DNA of 64,000 nucleotides from Muribaculaceae bacterium (GCA_022509085.1 JAFLTW010000004.1:62001-126000); one strand, 5' to 3'; positions 9,916 to 19,083 are shown, counted from the first letter of the stretch. Notes: generated by a model not told the origin, from the letters alone. Translations and numbers: made by a program.

Positions 9916-10542
9916 CTATTGCAGCAGTCGTCGGCAGGCATTTTCAAATGAGTCTTCTCCGGAAGAGGTGATGCAAACTGTATGGATCCCGTGGGTGCCG
10001 GCCGAGGCGCAGTTGGCCTCCGAGTCGTCGAGGAAGACGGTCTCTTCCGCCTTGAGTCCGTAGCGGCTCAGCAGATGGCCGAAGATCTCCGGGTTAGGCT
10101 TGCACATCAGCTCCTGAAACGACACCACGATTCCGTCAAAGTAGTCATTGATGCTCTTGCCGTCTTGCCTGAAGGCTTTCGAAATCCAGTCGTTGTAGAA
10201 AATGGGATTGGTGTTTGAGAGTACGTAGGTCTTGTAGCCCTTGGCACGCACCTTCTCTATTGTGCGCAACCGCTCTACAGGCAACCCCGTGAGAAACTTC
10301 TCGAAGGCAACCTTAATGTCGGTGCATGTGGTGCCCTCCTTGCAGAGGGGTTTCAGTGAATCGTATAGTTCCGCGTCGCTCACCCTCCCCTCTTCGAGCA
10401 GCAGGAAAATACCCTTCTGCTCATATTCGCCGAGGATGCGGTCGGCCTCAACTATTCCGAGGTCCTCAAGCGCCTTGGCGGCGTGCTCACGCTTTATGTC
10501 GATTATCACCCCGCCGAGGTCGAATATAACGTTCTTTATCAT
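9916..10542 (-). CDS. HAD-superfamily phosphatase (HAD-IA, YihX-like)
   Basis: A 208-residue cytosolic haloacid-dehalogenase hydrolase. Motif I is VIFDLGGVI with nucleophile D8. Motif II is YVLSNTNPIF, the lysine motif is in LMCKPNPEIF, and motif IV is VFLDDSEANCASA. The cap domain between motifs I and II is helical, as in the alpha-D-glucose-1-phosphate phosphatase YihX group; the substrate cannot be fixed. The start is set at the ATG at 10542, whose ATGA overlaps the nth stop. An upstream in-frame extension to 10836 is a shadow of nth. It is the last gene of the pheS-nth operon. Confidence 0.88.
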   Translation of the reverse strand: MIKNVIFDLGGVIIDIKREHAAKALEDLGIVEADRILGEYEQKGIFLLLEEGRVSDAELYDSLKPLCKEGTTCTDIKVAFEKFLTGLPVERLRTIEKVRAKGYKTYVLSNTNPIFYNDWISKAFRQDGKSINDYFDGIVVSFQELMCKPNPEIFGHLLSRYGLKAEETVFLDDSEANCASAGTHGIHTVCITSSGEDSFENACRRLLQ

Positions 10543-11225
10543 TTCTTTCTCTTGTTTTTGTTTTTTGCCAACGAGGCGTTCTTCATCCTCTTTGGGTCCT
10601 TGTAGGCCTTGCAGTAGGCCGTCAGGCCGCAGTTGAGGCAGTCGGGGCGCAGGGCCTTGCATACATATCTGCCATGGAGAATGAGCCAATGATGGGCTTT
10701 CGGCAGTTTCTCCGCAGGGAAATGCCTCACAAGTTTTTTCTCCGTCTCGAGCGGATTTTTGGAATTGTCGGTCAGGCCGAGACGGTTGCTGACCCGAAAT
10801 ACGTGGGTATCGACGGCCATGGCAGCCTCTCCCCAAACAACGGCCAGCATCACGTTGGCCGTCTTGCGTCCAACTCCCGGGAGCTTCATCAGGGAGTCAA
10901 TGTCTCCGGGCACCTCACCCTCGAATTCATCCACGAGCATCCGGGCAGCCTTCAGCAGCGAGCGGGTCTTGTTGTTGGGGAAGGTGACGCTCTTTATATA
11001 CTGATACACCTCCTCTTCCGTAGCGGCGGCCAACACGGCCGGCGTTGGGTATGCCTCGAAGAGAGGAGGCGTGACGATGTTGACGCGCTTGTCGGTGCAC
11101 TGTGCAGAGAGGATTACGGCCAGCAGCAGATGGAACGGCGAGTCATAGTCGAGCTCCGTCTTGGGGTCGGGCATCGTGGCCTCAAACCACGCCGTGATAC
11201 CCTCCACGCGCTCCTTGATGGTCAT
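10539..11225 (-). CDS. nth: endonuclease III, base-excision repair glycosylase/AP lyase
   Basis: A 228-residue DNA glycosylase that removes oxidised pyrimidines and nicks the abasic site. The helix-hairpin-helix is LPGVGRKTANVML, with the catalytic lysine in GRKTA. The catalytic aspartate is in VDTHVFRVSNRLGL. The 4Fe-4S cluster ligands follow the family spacing C-x6-C-x2-C-x5-C (CKALRPDCLNCGLTAYC). A lysine-rich tail (KNKNKRKK) extends slightly beyond the E. coli enzyme. Its start overlaps the pheS stop by ATGA and its stop overlaps the HAD start, so all three are translationally coupled. Confidence 0.96.
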   Translation of the reverse strand: MTIKERVEGITAWFEATMPDPKTELDYDSPFHLLLAVILSAQCTDKRVNIVTPPLFEAYPTPAVLAAATEEEVYQYIKSVTFPNNKTRSLLKAARMLVDEFEGEVPGDIDSLMKLPGVGRKTANVMLAVVWGEAAMAVDTHVFRVSNRLGLTDNSKNPLETEKKLVRHFPAEKLPKAHHWLILHGRYVCKALRPDCLNCGLTAYCKAYKDPKRMKNASLAKNKNKRKK

Positions 11226-12244
11226 CGCGCGCAGTCGAATTCGTGGAGGAACCTCACATCGTTTTCGGAGAACATACGGAGGTCTTTGACACGGTATTTC
11301 AGGTTGGTGATACGCTCTATACCCATACCGAATGCATATCCGCTATACACCTCGGGGTCGATACCGCAGGCCTTGAGCACGTTGGGGTCGACCATACCGC
11401 AGCCCAGGATCTCCACCCAGCCGGTGCCTTTGCAGAAGGCGCAGCCTTCACCGCCGCATATGTTGCACGAGATGTCCATCTCTGCCGAAGGTTCCGTGAA
11501 GGGGAAATAGGAGGGACGAAGCCTTATCTTCGTCTCCGGACCGAACATCTCGCGGGCAAACTGCAGGAGCACCTGCCTGAGGTCGGCAAAGGATACGTTT
11601 TTGTCGATATACAGACCCTCCACCTGGTGGAAGAAGCAGTGTGCGCGGGCCGAGATTGCCTCGTTGCGGTATACACGCCCCGGGCAGACAATGCGGATGG
11701 GAGGCTGGGTCTTTTCCATTACGCGTGTCTGAACGCTTGAGGTATGGGTGCGCAGAAGCACGTCGACAGGGTTGCGCGAGATGAAGAATGTATCCTGCAT
11801 ATCACGTGCCGGATGGTCGGCCGGGAAGTTGAGCGAGGAGAAGACATGCCAGTCGTCTTCAATCTCCGGACCCTCGGCTATTGTGAAGCCCATGGATGCG
11901 AAAATGTTGAGCATTTCGCGCTTCACGAGCGAGAGTGGATGGCGTGTGCCGAAATGGCTCGGCGTAGCCGTACGCGTAAGGTCGAGCGTCTCGTCTTCGG
12001 TATCGGCGCTTGCCAGCTGGTCGCGCAAGGAGTTGATCTTCTCAGTAGCCAGGGTCTTCAGCTCGTTGATCTTCTGGCCGAGTTCACGTTTCTGCTCCGC
12101 AGCCACGTTGCGGAAGTCGGCCATAAGGGCGTTAAGCTCACCCTTCTTGCCGAGATATTTTATCCTCATCTGCTCCACATCCTGCAGAGTGGCGGCCGCC
12201 AGGGCGCTTACCTCCTGCCTCAGGGCTTCTATCTTCTCTAACAT
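11222..12244 (-). CDS. pheS: phenylalanyl-tRNA synthetase alpha subunit
   Basis: The 340-residue alpha subunit of the class II (alpha-beta)2 enzyme that charges tRNA-Phe. The N-terminal ~85 residues form the tRNA-binding coiled coil (LGKKGELNALMADFRN). Class II motifs follow: motif 1 at HPLSLVKREMLNIF, motif 2 at GRVYRNEAISARAHCFFHQVEGLYID, and motif 3 at YAFGMGIERITNLKY. GCGMVDPNVL contributes to the active site. The beta subunit gene pheT is not adjacent, unlike in many bacteria but as is common in Bacteroidota. Its promoter sits at 12288-12318. Confidence 0.97.
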   Translation of the reverse strand: MLEKIEALRQEVSALAAATLQDVEQMRIKYLGKKGELNALMADFRNVAAEQKRELGQKINELKTLATEKINSLRDQLASADTEDETLDLTRTATPSHFGTRHPLSLVKREMLNIFASMGFTIAEGPEIEDDWHVFSSLNFPADHPARDMQDTFFISRNPVDVLLRTHTSSVQTRVMEKTQPPIRIVCPGRVYRNEAISARAHCFFHQVEGLYIDKNVSFADLRQVLLQFAREMFGPETKIRLRPSYFPFTEPSAEMDISCNICGGEGCAFCKGTGWVEILGCGMVDPNVLKACGIDPEVYSGYAFGMGIERITNLKYRVKDLRMFSENDVRFLHEFDCAR

Positions 12245-12287
12245 AGGCTTATACCGTGTTCTAAATCTGTGTTCTTATATTTTACTG

Positions 12288-12318
12288 CAAAGTTAACAAA
12301 AAAAATCCTCTTGTCAAA
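12288..12318 (-). promoter_or_regulatory. pheS operon promoter
   Basis: Reading the minus strand, TTTG (12318-12315) is followed after 19 bases by TAACTTTG (12295-12288), a full match to the Bacteroidota consensus. The start would fall near 12281, about 37 bases before the pheS ATG. The -33 box lies inside the loop of the preceding operon's terminator hairpin. Confidence 0.8.
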
Positions 12319-12330
12319 AAGAGGATTTTT
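12298..12330 (-). terminator. intrinsic terminator of the efflux operon
   Basis: On the minus strand a 12-base-pair A/T-flanked stem containing ATCCTCTT/AAGAGGAT (12330-12319 with 12312-12301) with a 6-base loop runs into a tract of eight T. It lies about 75 bases after the stop of the PII-like gene at 12404 and ends the tetR-tolC-MFP-RND-PII transcript. Confidence 0.85.
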
Positions 12331-12403
12331 CAGGTATTGTTATGTATCCGAAAAGTCTCGGAAGGGTTTCACGTCAGCCGGCTGCACGCGGGGGTGCACT
12401 GCC

Positions 12404-12697
12404 TCAGATGGTTTCTTCTATAGTCCAGACGAAAGCCCTCAGGCCGAGGAGGGGTTTCCCCTCGTCGAGTTCGCGAAGGCGCTTGAGCAGCGGCTTGAGC
12501 TGGTGGTCTTCCACCATGGTGAGGATTGCCTGAGCCAGCGCGGGCCAGGCGTGGGTGCCATAGTGAGGTTCGCCGTCTTTGCTGCCGCGGCCCTGCACAT
12601 TGCCGAAGGCCGTGAAACCGCGGCAGTTGAGTCTTGTCAGGGCGTCGATGATGGCCTCATGGTGGGCTTGGTCGTAAGCTATGAATACGGATTTCAT
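12404..12697 (-). CDS. PII-like protein of an RND efflux operon
   Basis: A 97-residue soluble protein I recognise as a PII-superfamily member of the divergent group found beside metal or multidrug efflux genes (PII-NG type; annotated in Bacteroidota as P-II family regulator). The ferredoxin-like pattern is MKSVFIAYDQ (strand 1), GFTAFGNVQGRGSKDGEPHYGTHAWP (T-loop-like region), AILTMVEDHQLKPLLKRLREL, and a final GLRAFVWTIEE strand. The canonical uridylylation tyrosine context of GlnB is not visible. It starts 24 bases after the pump gene and is the last gene before the terminator, so it is made together with the pump. A ligand-sensing or pump-modulating role is inference. Confidence 0.8.
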   Translation of the reverse strand: MKSVFIAYDQAHHEAIIDALTRLNCRGFTAFGNVQGRGSKDGEPHYGTHAWPALAQAILTMVEDHQLKPLLKRLRELDEGKPLLGLRAFVWTIEETI

Positions 12698-12721
12698 GTC
12701 TTTGTCTGTTTAGGGGATGGT

Positions 12722-15700
12722 TTAGTTATCGCCGGCGGCATCCTTACGCTCTGCGGCCGCGAGTTTCCTGCGGAGCTTGCGACGCTGGGCTTTCACGCCG
12801 TTGCCTGCGAAGACGCAATAGAGCACGGGCACGAAGAGAAGCGTCAGGATTGTGGAGAAGGTGAGACCGCCGATAACGGCCGTACCCATAGGCCTCCACA
12901 TCTCTGCACCCTGTCCGGAGCCTACTGCCATAGGCACCATACCGAGGATTGTGGTGAGAGTGGTCATCACTACGGGACGCAGACGTGAGCGACCGCCGTC
13001 GATCACGGCATTGCGGATCGAGAGACCTCTCTCACGGTTGAGCGAGATGTAGTCGATGAGCACGATACCGTTTTTCACCACGATACCGATAAGCATGATG
13101 GCACCGATCATCGACATCACATTCAGGGTGTGTCCCGTGAGGAAGAGGATGATGAATACGCCCGAGAATGCGAAGAGCAGCGACGTCATGATGATGCCGG
13201 GGTAAGTGAGACTCTCGAACTGGGCAGCCATCACGATGTAGACGAGCACGATTATGAGCAGGCCGAGCATCATGAGGTCGGAGAAGGAGTCTTGCTGGTC
13301 TTCATAACTGCCGGAGATGCCCACGCTGATGCCGGCCGGGATCTCCATACGGTCAATCTCATATTCCGCAGCCTCCACGACGCTGCTCATCGGAGCACCG
13401 TCGACTACGGCCGATACCGTGATGAGACGCTCGCGGTCTTTACGCTCGATTGTAGGAGGTGTGAAGCGTTCCACAACCTTTCCCAGGTCTTTGATCTTCA
13501 CGCCCTGACCCGTGGGGGTCATCACGGTGATGTTCTCGATGTCTTCGATTGTGGTGCGCTGGTCGGGGGCATACATCACCTTGATGTCGTATTCCTCACC
13601 GTCTTCACGGAACTGGGAAGCCGTGGCGCCGTTGATACGGTTGCGCAGATATGTGGCAGCCGTGGCCAGGTTGAGCCCGTAGAGCGAGAGCTTCTCGCGG
13701 TCAAAGTCAACCTGATATTCGGGCTGATAGTCGGAACGTGAGATAGTGATGTCGGCCGTACCGGGAATGCCGCTCAGGGCCTGCTTGAGGCGTTGGGCCA
13801 CGGAGTCGGTCTCCTCGAAGTCGTAGCCGTAAATCTCGAAGTCCAACACACTCTGGCCACCCATACCGGAGCTTCGGCCACCGCCGACGTTGACCTGCAC
13901 CTTCTTGAATTCCGGGAAGTTTTCCTCGATGTCTTTACGCATGGAGGCGGCAATCTCCTTGATGCCACGCTCACGCTCGCCGGGGTCGGAGAGGCGGATG
14001 TTCATCGACGAGATGTGCGGACCGTTGTCTTGCAGCGAGGCGAAAGTGTTGTCGGAAGAGGCCGGACCCACAGTGTAGCTTATCACCTGGATTTCCGGAT
14101 AGTCGGCCCTCCACATGGAGTCGAGCCTTCCGATGGCGTCTTCGGCCTGCTCAACCCTCGAGCCAATCGGGAGCTCGAGGTTCACGCCGATGCGCGCATT
14201 ATCGTTGGTTGGGAAGAATTCCGTACCAACGTGTTTCATCAGGAAGAGCGAGCCCACGAAGATTCCGAGACAGACGATGATGGTGACGACCCTATGGCCC
14301 ACCACGATTCGGAGCAGGGAGGCATATGCATTGTCAAACTTGTCGAGAGCCTTCTCGATGGGACCGAAGAAGATCCTGTAGGCCTTGCTGTGGGAGTCGG
14401 TGTGCCTGAGCCACTGCGAGCAAAGCATCGGGGTGAGCGAGAGGGCACAGCCCGTGGAGATGATCATCATGATGGTGACCATCCAGCCCAGCTGGCGGAA
14501 AAGCACACCCGTCATACCCGTTACCAGAGTGAGCGGGAAGAACACCGCAATCAGCGTAAGCGTGGAGGCGATTACGGAGATGGCCACCTCGTTGGTGCCG
14601 TGGACGGCTGCCTGTTTCGGGTCCGCACCACGTTCTATGTGGGTCGTTACATTTTCAAGCACCACGATGGCATCGTCGACCACCATACCGATCGATATCG
14701 ACAACGCCGAGAGCGAGACGATGTTGAGCGAGTTGCCCGTGGCGTAAAGGTAGATAAACGAGGCAATCAGCGACACCGGGATGGTTATGATGATGATCAG
14801 GGTAGCCCTCCACTTGCCGAGGAAGACGAACACCACGATCATCACGAAGAGCAGCGCATAGAGCACGGTCTCCTCCAGCGAGGCGATCGTGTTTCGGATA
14901 TTGTCGGAGGTGTCGACAATCACACCCAACTTCACGTCGGATGGGAGGTTTTTCTGGAGTTTGGGAAGCATCTTCATCACCTGCTCCGATATGGCCACCG
15001 AGTTGGCGCCACTCTGCTTCTGGATGATGACGATGGCCCCCTCCTCGCCCATGATATAGGAGTGCTGGGTGCGCTCCTCGAGCGAGTCCACCACCTTTGC
15101 CACATCCTTGAGATAGACGATATGGCCGTTGTAGCTCCCCACGGGGAGGTTTTCCATCTGCGAGGAGGAGGTGAACTCACCCTGCACACGCAGGGCATAT
15201 GTGTTGGAGCCGATATCGAAGGAGCCGCCCGGCACATTGCGGTTTTCGTTGGCAATCACATTCGAGATCTGCTCCACGCTGAGGTTGTAGGCCTCAAGGC
15301 GCTTGGGATCGACATAGACGTGGATCTCCCTCTTCGGGGCACCTGAGATCGAAACCGAACCAACTCCGTCGATACGCGCCAGAGGATTGACTACGGCATC
15401 GTCGAGAATCTTGTAGAGGCCCGACATACTCTCCGTGGCCTGCACCGACAGCAGGCAGATGGGGATCATGTCGGTAGAGAACTTGAAGATAATGGGATTC
15501 TCCGCATCGTCGGGAAGCGAGGATTCCACCATGTCGAGCTTGTCTCTGACATCGTTGGTCAGCACGTCGATGTCGTAACCGTATTCAAACTCGAGCGTGA
15601 TCACGGAGGTGTTCTCACGGCTCTGCGAAGAGATATGCTTGAGATGCTCAACGGAGTTGAGTGTGTTCTCAAGCGGCTTGGTTACGTTCTGTTCTATATC

Positions 15701-15871
15701 CTCGGCACTCGCACCCGGATAGATAGTGATCACCATGATGGTGTTGGTGTCGATATCCGGATAGAGGTCGATTGGCAACTTTACCAGCGAAAACAGACCC
15801 AGGATAATGATGGCCACGAAGACGAGCGTGGTCATGACCGGGCGTTTTACCGCTGCACCGTATAATGACAT
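12722..15871 (-). CDS. RND efflux transporter, inner membrane (HAE1-type)
   Basis: A 1049-residue RND pump starting MSLYGAAVKRPVMTTLVFVAII (TM1). The porter domain follows with VITIYPGASAEDIEQNVTKPLE. TM4 carries the proton-relay pair D399-D400 in ISIGMVVDDAIVVLENV. The second half opens near VVGHRVVTIIVCLGIFVG and has the C-terminal signature IGIVVKNGIVLIDY and RLRPVVMTTLTTILGMVPM. It resembles the MexF/OqxB or YegO-like Bacteroidota branch more than the AcrB-like pump at 6656, and lacks the clear methionine-rich features of CusA. Genes for adaptor, channel, regulator and a PII-like protein are in the same operon, so this is a complete tripartite system. Confidence 0.95.
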   Translation of the reverse strand: MSLYGAAVKRPVMTTLVFVAIIILGLFSLVKLPIDLYPDIDTNTIMVITIYPGASAEDIEQNVTKPLENTLNSVEHLKHISSQSRENTSVITLEFEYGYDIDVLTNDVRDKLDMVESSLPDDAENPIIFKFSTDMIPICLLSVQATESMSGLYKILDDAVVNPLARIDGVGSVSISGAPKREIHVYVDPKRLEAYNLSVEQISNVIANENRNVPGGSFDIGSNTYALRVQGEFTSSSQMENLPVGSYNGHIVYLKDVAKVVDSLEERTQHSYIMGEEGAIVIIQKQSGANSVAISEQVMKMLPKLQKNLPSDVKLGVIVDTSDNIRNTIASLEETVLYALLFVMIVVFVFLGKWRATLIIIITIPVSLIASFIYLYATGNSLNIVSLSALSISIGMVVDDAIVVLENVTTHIERGADPKQAAVHGTNEVAISVIASTLTLIAVFFPLTLVTGMTGVLFRQLGWMVTIMMIISTGCALSLTPMLCSQWLRHTDSHSKAYRIFFGPIEKALDKFDNAYASLLRIVVGHRVVTIIVCLGIFVGSLFLMKHVGTEFFPTNDNARIGVNLELPIGSRVEQAEDAIGRLDSMWRADYPEIQVISYTVGPASSDNTFASLQDNGPHISSMNIRLSDPGERERGIKEIAASMRKDIEENFPEFKKVQVNVGGGRSSGMGGQSVLDFEIYGYDFEETDSVAQRLKQALSGIPGTADITISRSDYQPEYQVDFDREKLSLYGLNLATAATYLRNRINGATASQFREDGEEYDIKVMYAPDQRTTIEDIENITVMTPTGQGVKIKDLGKVVERFTPPTIERKDRERLITVSAVVDGAPMSSVVEAAEYEIDRMEIPAGISVGISGSYEDQQDSFSDLMMLGLLIIVLVYIVMAAQFESLTYPGIIMTSLLFAFSGVFIILFLTGHTLNVMSMIGAIMLIGIVVKNGIVLIDYISLNRERGLSIRNAVIDGGRSRLRPVVMTTLTTILGMVPMAVGSGQGAEMWRPMGTAVIGGLTFSTILTLLFVPVLYCVFAGNGVKAQRRKLRRKLAAAERKDAAGDN

Positions 15872-15923
15872 ATTCTGTGAATCTTATTATGCTTGTTTTT
15901 CCTAATTTTCGCTTTCTCTCCCT

Positions 15924-17003
15924 TTATTGCATCACACGCACTTCCATGCCGTTGGCAAGCTTGGCCTGGCCGCTCACCACCACCTCGTCGCCGTCCTGGA
16001 CACCTGAGATGATCTCATAGGTGGTGCCGATACGCTGGCCGAGCTCCACCTTATTGTAGCTCACCTTGCCGTCCTTATATACGTAGACGTACTGGTTGCC
16101 TGAACCGGGCTGCTTCACCACGGCCTTGTCGGGCACCACCACATGGCGCTCCTCGCCGAAATTGAAAGTAACGCGTCCGAACATGCCCGGGAGCACCCGG
16201 CTGTTGGCATTGGGAAGCGTAATCTCGATGCCGAAGGTTCGGCTGTTGGTGTCGATGGTGGGCGAGATCATGGTTACCGTCCCCTCGAACTCCTCGTCGC
16301 CATACGTGTCGAAAGTGCAGGCCACCTTCATACCCTTCTTTACCTTGGAGTATTCGCTCTCGGAGATGTTGCACACCACCTTTACGGGGTTTACCTTTGC
16401 TATGGTGAGAATGGGAAGGGCGCCGGTCATGTCACCCGGGTCGTAGTTTCGTGCCGTCACCACACCGCTGATAGGGGCTGTAAGCACGGTGTTCTCCCTG
16501 GCGTTTTTCAGCGTCCTCTCTGCAGATGCGAGCGAGTTTTTGGCCGTGATAAGCTGTGTCTCCATGGCGTCGACATTCTGCTTGGTGCCTCCGCCGATCT
16601 TATACAGCTGGAGGGCGCGGTCGTAGTTGGTCTGCACGTTGTCGAGATTGGCGCGGGCGTTGGCCACCTGAGTCTCATAGGTTACGATGTTGACGTCGTC
16701 GAGCACCACGAGTTTCTGTCCTGCGGCCACGTTCATACCCTCGTCCACATAGATTTCCTTGATGCGGTTGGGCATCGAGGAGGAGATATTGTTTATGAGG
16801 TCGGCATCTACCGAAGAGGTGTATACCCCCTTCTGCATCACATCGCTCTCATACACCTTTTCAATCTTAACGAGAGGGGCCTCGTCTTCCTTCTCGGTCT
16901 GCGGGCCCTGGGCCTTGTCTCCTTTGGAGCATGAGACCATCAGCACTCCGGCCATGGCAGCAACGGCAAAGAGGCTGCCTGCGAATTTCATTTTCTTTAT
17001 CAT
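15924..17003 (-). CDS. RND efflux periplasmic adaptor lipoprotein
   Basis: A 359-residue membrane fusion protein. A signal peptide ends in the lipobox MVSC (Cys25), so it is a lipoprotein anchored in the inner membrane. After it come a lipoyl half (NRIKEIYVDEGMNVAAGQKLVVLDD), a coiled-coil hairpin (about residues 115-170), the second lipoyl half (NTVLTAPISGVVTARNYDPGDMTG), a beta-barrel and a membrane-proximal C-terminal domain ending GQAKLANGMEVRVMQ. It bridges the pump (52 bases downstream) and the TolC-type channel (29 bases upstream). Confidence 0.94.
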   Translation of the reverse strand: MIKKMKFAGSLFAVAAMAGVLMVSCSKGDKAQGPQTEKEDEAPLVKIEKVYESDVMQKGVYTSSVDADLINNISSSMPNRIKEIYVDEGMNVAAGQKLVVLDDVNIVTYETQVANARANLDNVQTNYDRALQLYKIGGGTKQNVDAMETQLITAKNSLASAERTLKNARENTVLTAPISGVVTARNYDPGDMTGALPILTIAKVNPVKVVCNISESEYSKVKKGMKVACTFDTYGDEEFEGTVTMISPTIDTNSRTFGIEITLPNANSRVLPGMFGRVTFNFGEERHVVVPDKAVVKQPGSGNQYVYVYKDGKVSYNKVELGQRIGTTYEIISGVQDGDEVVVSGQAKLANGMEVRVMQ

Positions 17004-17032
17004 TGTGTTTTAATCTTTTTTTCGAATCGGGA

Positions 17033-18400
17033 TTATTTTGCGGGGTTGATGAAGTCCTCCTTACCGAGCAGGAGGTCGAGTTCTGAGGAGGAAACGAGGA
17101 AATTATAGATCGACTGGTAGTAGGCCAGCTGGGCCGTGGTGTTGGCCAGTTCGCTGTCGCGCAGGTCGAGATAGGAGGCTGCCCCGATCTCGAAGCTCTT
17201 CTGCATTATCTCGTGGGCCTTGGCGGCCTGCTTCATGCTCTCCTGGCTTGAGGCAATCTGCTCTGCCTCGCGGTTGATGTTGTCGAGGGCGAGCTCCACC
17301 TGCATATTGAGCGAGTTGACGAGATACTCACGTTGGAATTCGATCTCCTTAAGCTGCACCTCAGCCTGCTTCACGGCATGGTAGCGTGCTCCGCCGCTGA
17401 AGATGGGTATGCTCAGGCCAAGCCCCACGTTGGAGTAGGGATTGAACTCCAGACCCTTGAAGGGACTGCCGTTGCTCAGCGAGAGCCAGCTTACGTTGTA
17501 GGAAAGTCCCAGAGTGGGAATGTAGGCGAACTTACGCAGCGTCACCGTCTTCTCGAGCATCTTGCGCTGGAGGTCGAGGGAGCGTAGCGAGCTGTTGTTG
17601 CTTATATTGTCGCCGGCTCCGAGGGGATAGGCATACATGTCGCGCTGCATCTCGGCCAGGGTGACGTTGGGCATAATGTCTACGGCATAGTCCATACCCA
17701 TGAGCACCTTCAGGGAGAGCTGACACTGCTTGATGGCGATGTCGGCCTGCAGGAGTTCTGGCTCTATATTCTTAAGGGCTACCGACGAGCGGAGCACATC
17801 GTATTCGGAGGCCGTACCGTAGTCGAACTGCTGCTTGTAGAGGTCGGCGTTGAATTTGGCGATGTCATAGTTGTCTTGAAGCACATCACGGGAGGCGATT
17901 GCCAGCATCAGGGCATAATAGGCCTTGTTGACCTGGTCAATCAGATCGAGCTTCGAGGAGCGGGCCGTCTCGAGCGCCGAGAGGATCTGCACGTCGCTTA
18001 TCTGGATGCTCTTCCAAAGCGACGGGGAGATGATGGGCATCTGGGCGGCAAAACCGAAATTCCACGTGTTCTGGCTGCCCACTCTCAGACTCTGGCTCTC
18101 GCCTCCGAGGTTCATCCTCATGGTCTGCAGGTCGATGGTGCGCTGGTAGGCTCCTGAGAAGTCGATGCTGGGAAAGAGAGCTCCCTGAATCTCCTTCTTC
18201 GAGTAGTCGAGGCGTTTCACTTCAAGGTCGGCCACCCTTATGGTCGGATTGTCTTGCAGGGCGATTGCGATGCATTCCTCACGCGAAATGCGCAGAGGAG
18301 AGCCTGCACTGACGCTGTCGGGCTCCTGAGCGAAGGCTCCGCCGCAGGAGAGTGCTCCGCAGGCAACGGCGATAGCCAGGCTTTTAGCTGAAATTTTCAT
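17033..18400 (-). CDS. TolC family outer-membrane efflux channel
   Basis: A 455-residue outer-membrane factor with a signal peptide (probable cleavage GAFA-QE near residue 25). It shows the two-fold repeat of TolC/OprM proteins: LRISREECIAIALQDNPTIRVADLEVKR opens the first repeat and NPYSNVGLGLSIPIFSGGARYHAVKQAEVQLKE marks the second, each followed by long amphipathic helices. The C-terminal helix includes FEIGAASYLDLRDSELANTTAQLAYYQS, a typical feature. It supplies the outer-membrane duct for the pump at 12722 and may also serve the channel-less pump at 6656. Confidence 0.94.
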   Translation of the reverse strand: MKISAKSLAIAVACGALSCGGAFAQEPDSVSAGSPLRISREECIAIALQDNPTIRVADLEVKRLDYSKKEIQGALFPSIDFSGAYQRTIDLQTMRMNLGGESQSLRVGSQNTWNFGFAAQMPIISPSLWKSIQISDVQILSALETARSSKLDLIDQVNKAYYALMLAIASRDVLQDNYDIAKFNADLYKQQFDYGTASEYDVLRSSVALKNIEPELLQADIAIKQCQLSLKVLMGMDYAVDIMPNVTLAEMQRDMYAYPLGAGDNISNNSSLRSLDLQRKMLEKTVTLRKFAYIPTLGLSYNVSWLSLSNGSPFKGLEFNPYSNVGLGLSIPIFSGGARYHAVKQAEVQLKEIEFQREYLVNSLNMQVELALDNINREAEQIASSQESMKQAAKAHEIMQKSFEIGAASYLDLRDSELANTTAQLAYYQSIYNFLVSSSELDLLLGKEDFINPAK

Positions 18401-18435
18401 TAATATCTGTAGTGTTTTTATAATTTTAGAAGGAA

Positions 18436-19083
18436 TCAGTCAGTCACTTTCAGTTCGCCCTGGAGGGCACCCGTGAGTTTGTCGAGCATACCCATGCCTT
18501 TCGGGCTGGCTATACTTCTGAGGAAAGCGAGGGTTATGGTGTCGTAGACACGTTGCAGGGTGATGTCGGACGGGAAGAATTCCTCCATTCGCTTGAAGCC
18601 CTCCATCTGGATACTCATCATGCGAATCTGCACACTATAGTCTACGTCAGGGCGGAAGACACCTTGCCTCACACCACGGCGAAAGATTTCCATCATCTTC
18701 TCATAGCGCCCTTCCCTGCTATGCTCATAGTCGGCACGGCGGTCTTTATAGAGACGGTCCATGTCGTGAAAAAAACTGACACTCATGCGGCCCATAAGGT
18801 CGCGGTTGTATTTGAACACCTCTACCAGGGCCTCGAGCACGTTGTCGTAGCGGGAAAAGACCTCAGAGATAAACTCCTGGGCCTGGCGCTCGTTGGCATC
18901 GAGAACAGCCTTGATCATCTCCGACTTGGAGTGGAAGATCTCATAGAGGGTACGCTTCGACATGCCGAGGCGTGTGGCCACCGAGTCCATGGTGGTGGCC
19001 TTCAGACCATTCTCCATTATTATGGGCACAATCCGGCGCAGAAGCTCCTGGGAGTCCTTATCCTTAGAATCGGTGTGTTGCAT
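18436..19083 (-). CDS. TetR family transcriptional regulator of the efflux operon
   Basis: A 215-residue regulator, first gene of the operon. The N-terminal helix-turn-helix is ELLRRIVPIIMENGLKATTMDSVATRLGMSKRTLYEIFHSKSEMIKAVL, the standard TetR DNA-binding domain. The rest is an all-helical ligand/dimer domain with no recognisable ligand motif. I place the start at the ATG at 19083 because an upstream in-frame ATG would begin almost at the predicted transcription start and add about 22 residues not seen in the family. A 36-base perfect palindrome at 19160-19195, over the promoter, is the probable operator, implying autoregulation. Confidence 0.93.
   Translation of the reverse strand: MQHTDSKDKDSQELLRRIVPIIMENGLKATTMDSVATRLGMSKRTLYEIFHSKSEMIKAVLDANERQAQEFISEVFSRYDNVLEALVEVFKYNRDLMGRMSVSFFHDMDRLYKDRRADYEHSREGRYEKMMEIFRRGVRQGVFRPDVDYSVQIRMMSIQMEGFKRMEEFFPSDITLQRVYDTITLAFLRSIASPKGMGMLDKLTGALQGELKVTD

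Noticed and set aside
10543-10836. N-terminal extension of the HAD phosphatase frame
   Set aside because: It lies wholly inside nth in another frame and encodes an Arg/Pro/Gln-rich sequence unrelated to HAD proteins; the ATG at 10542 gives a standard N-terminus.
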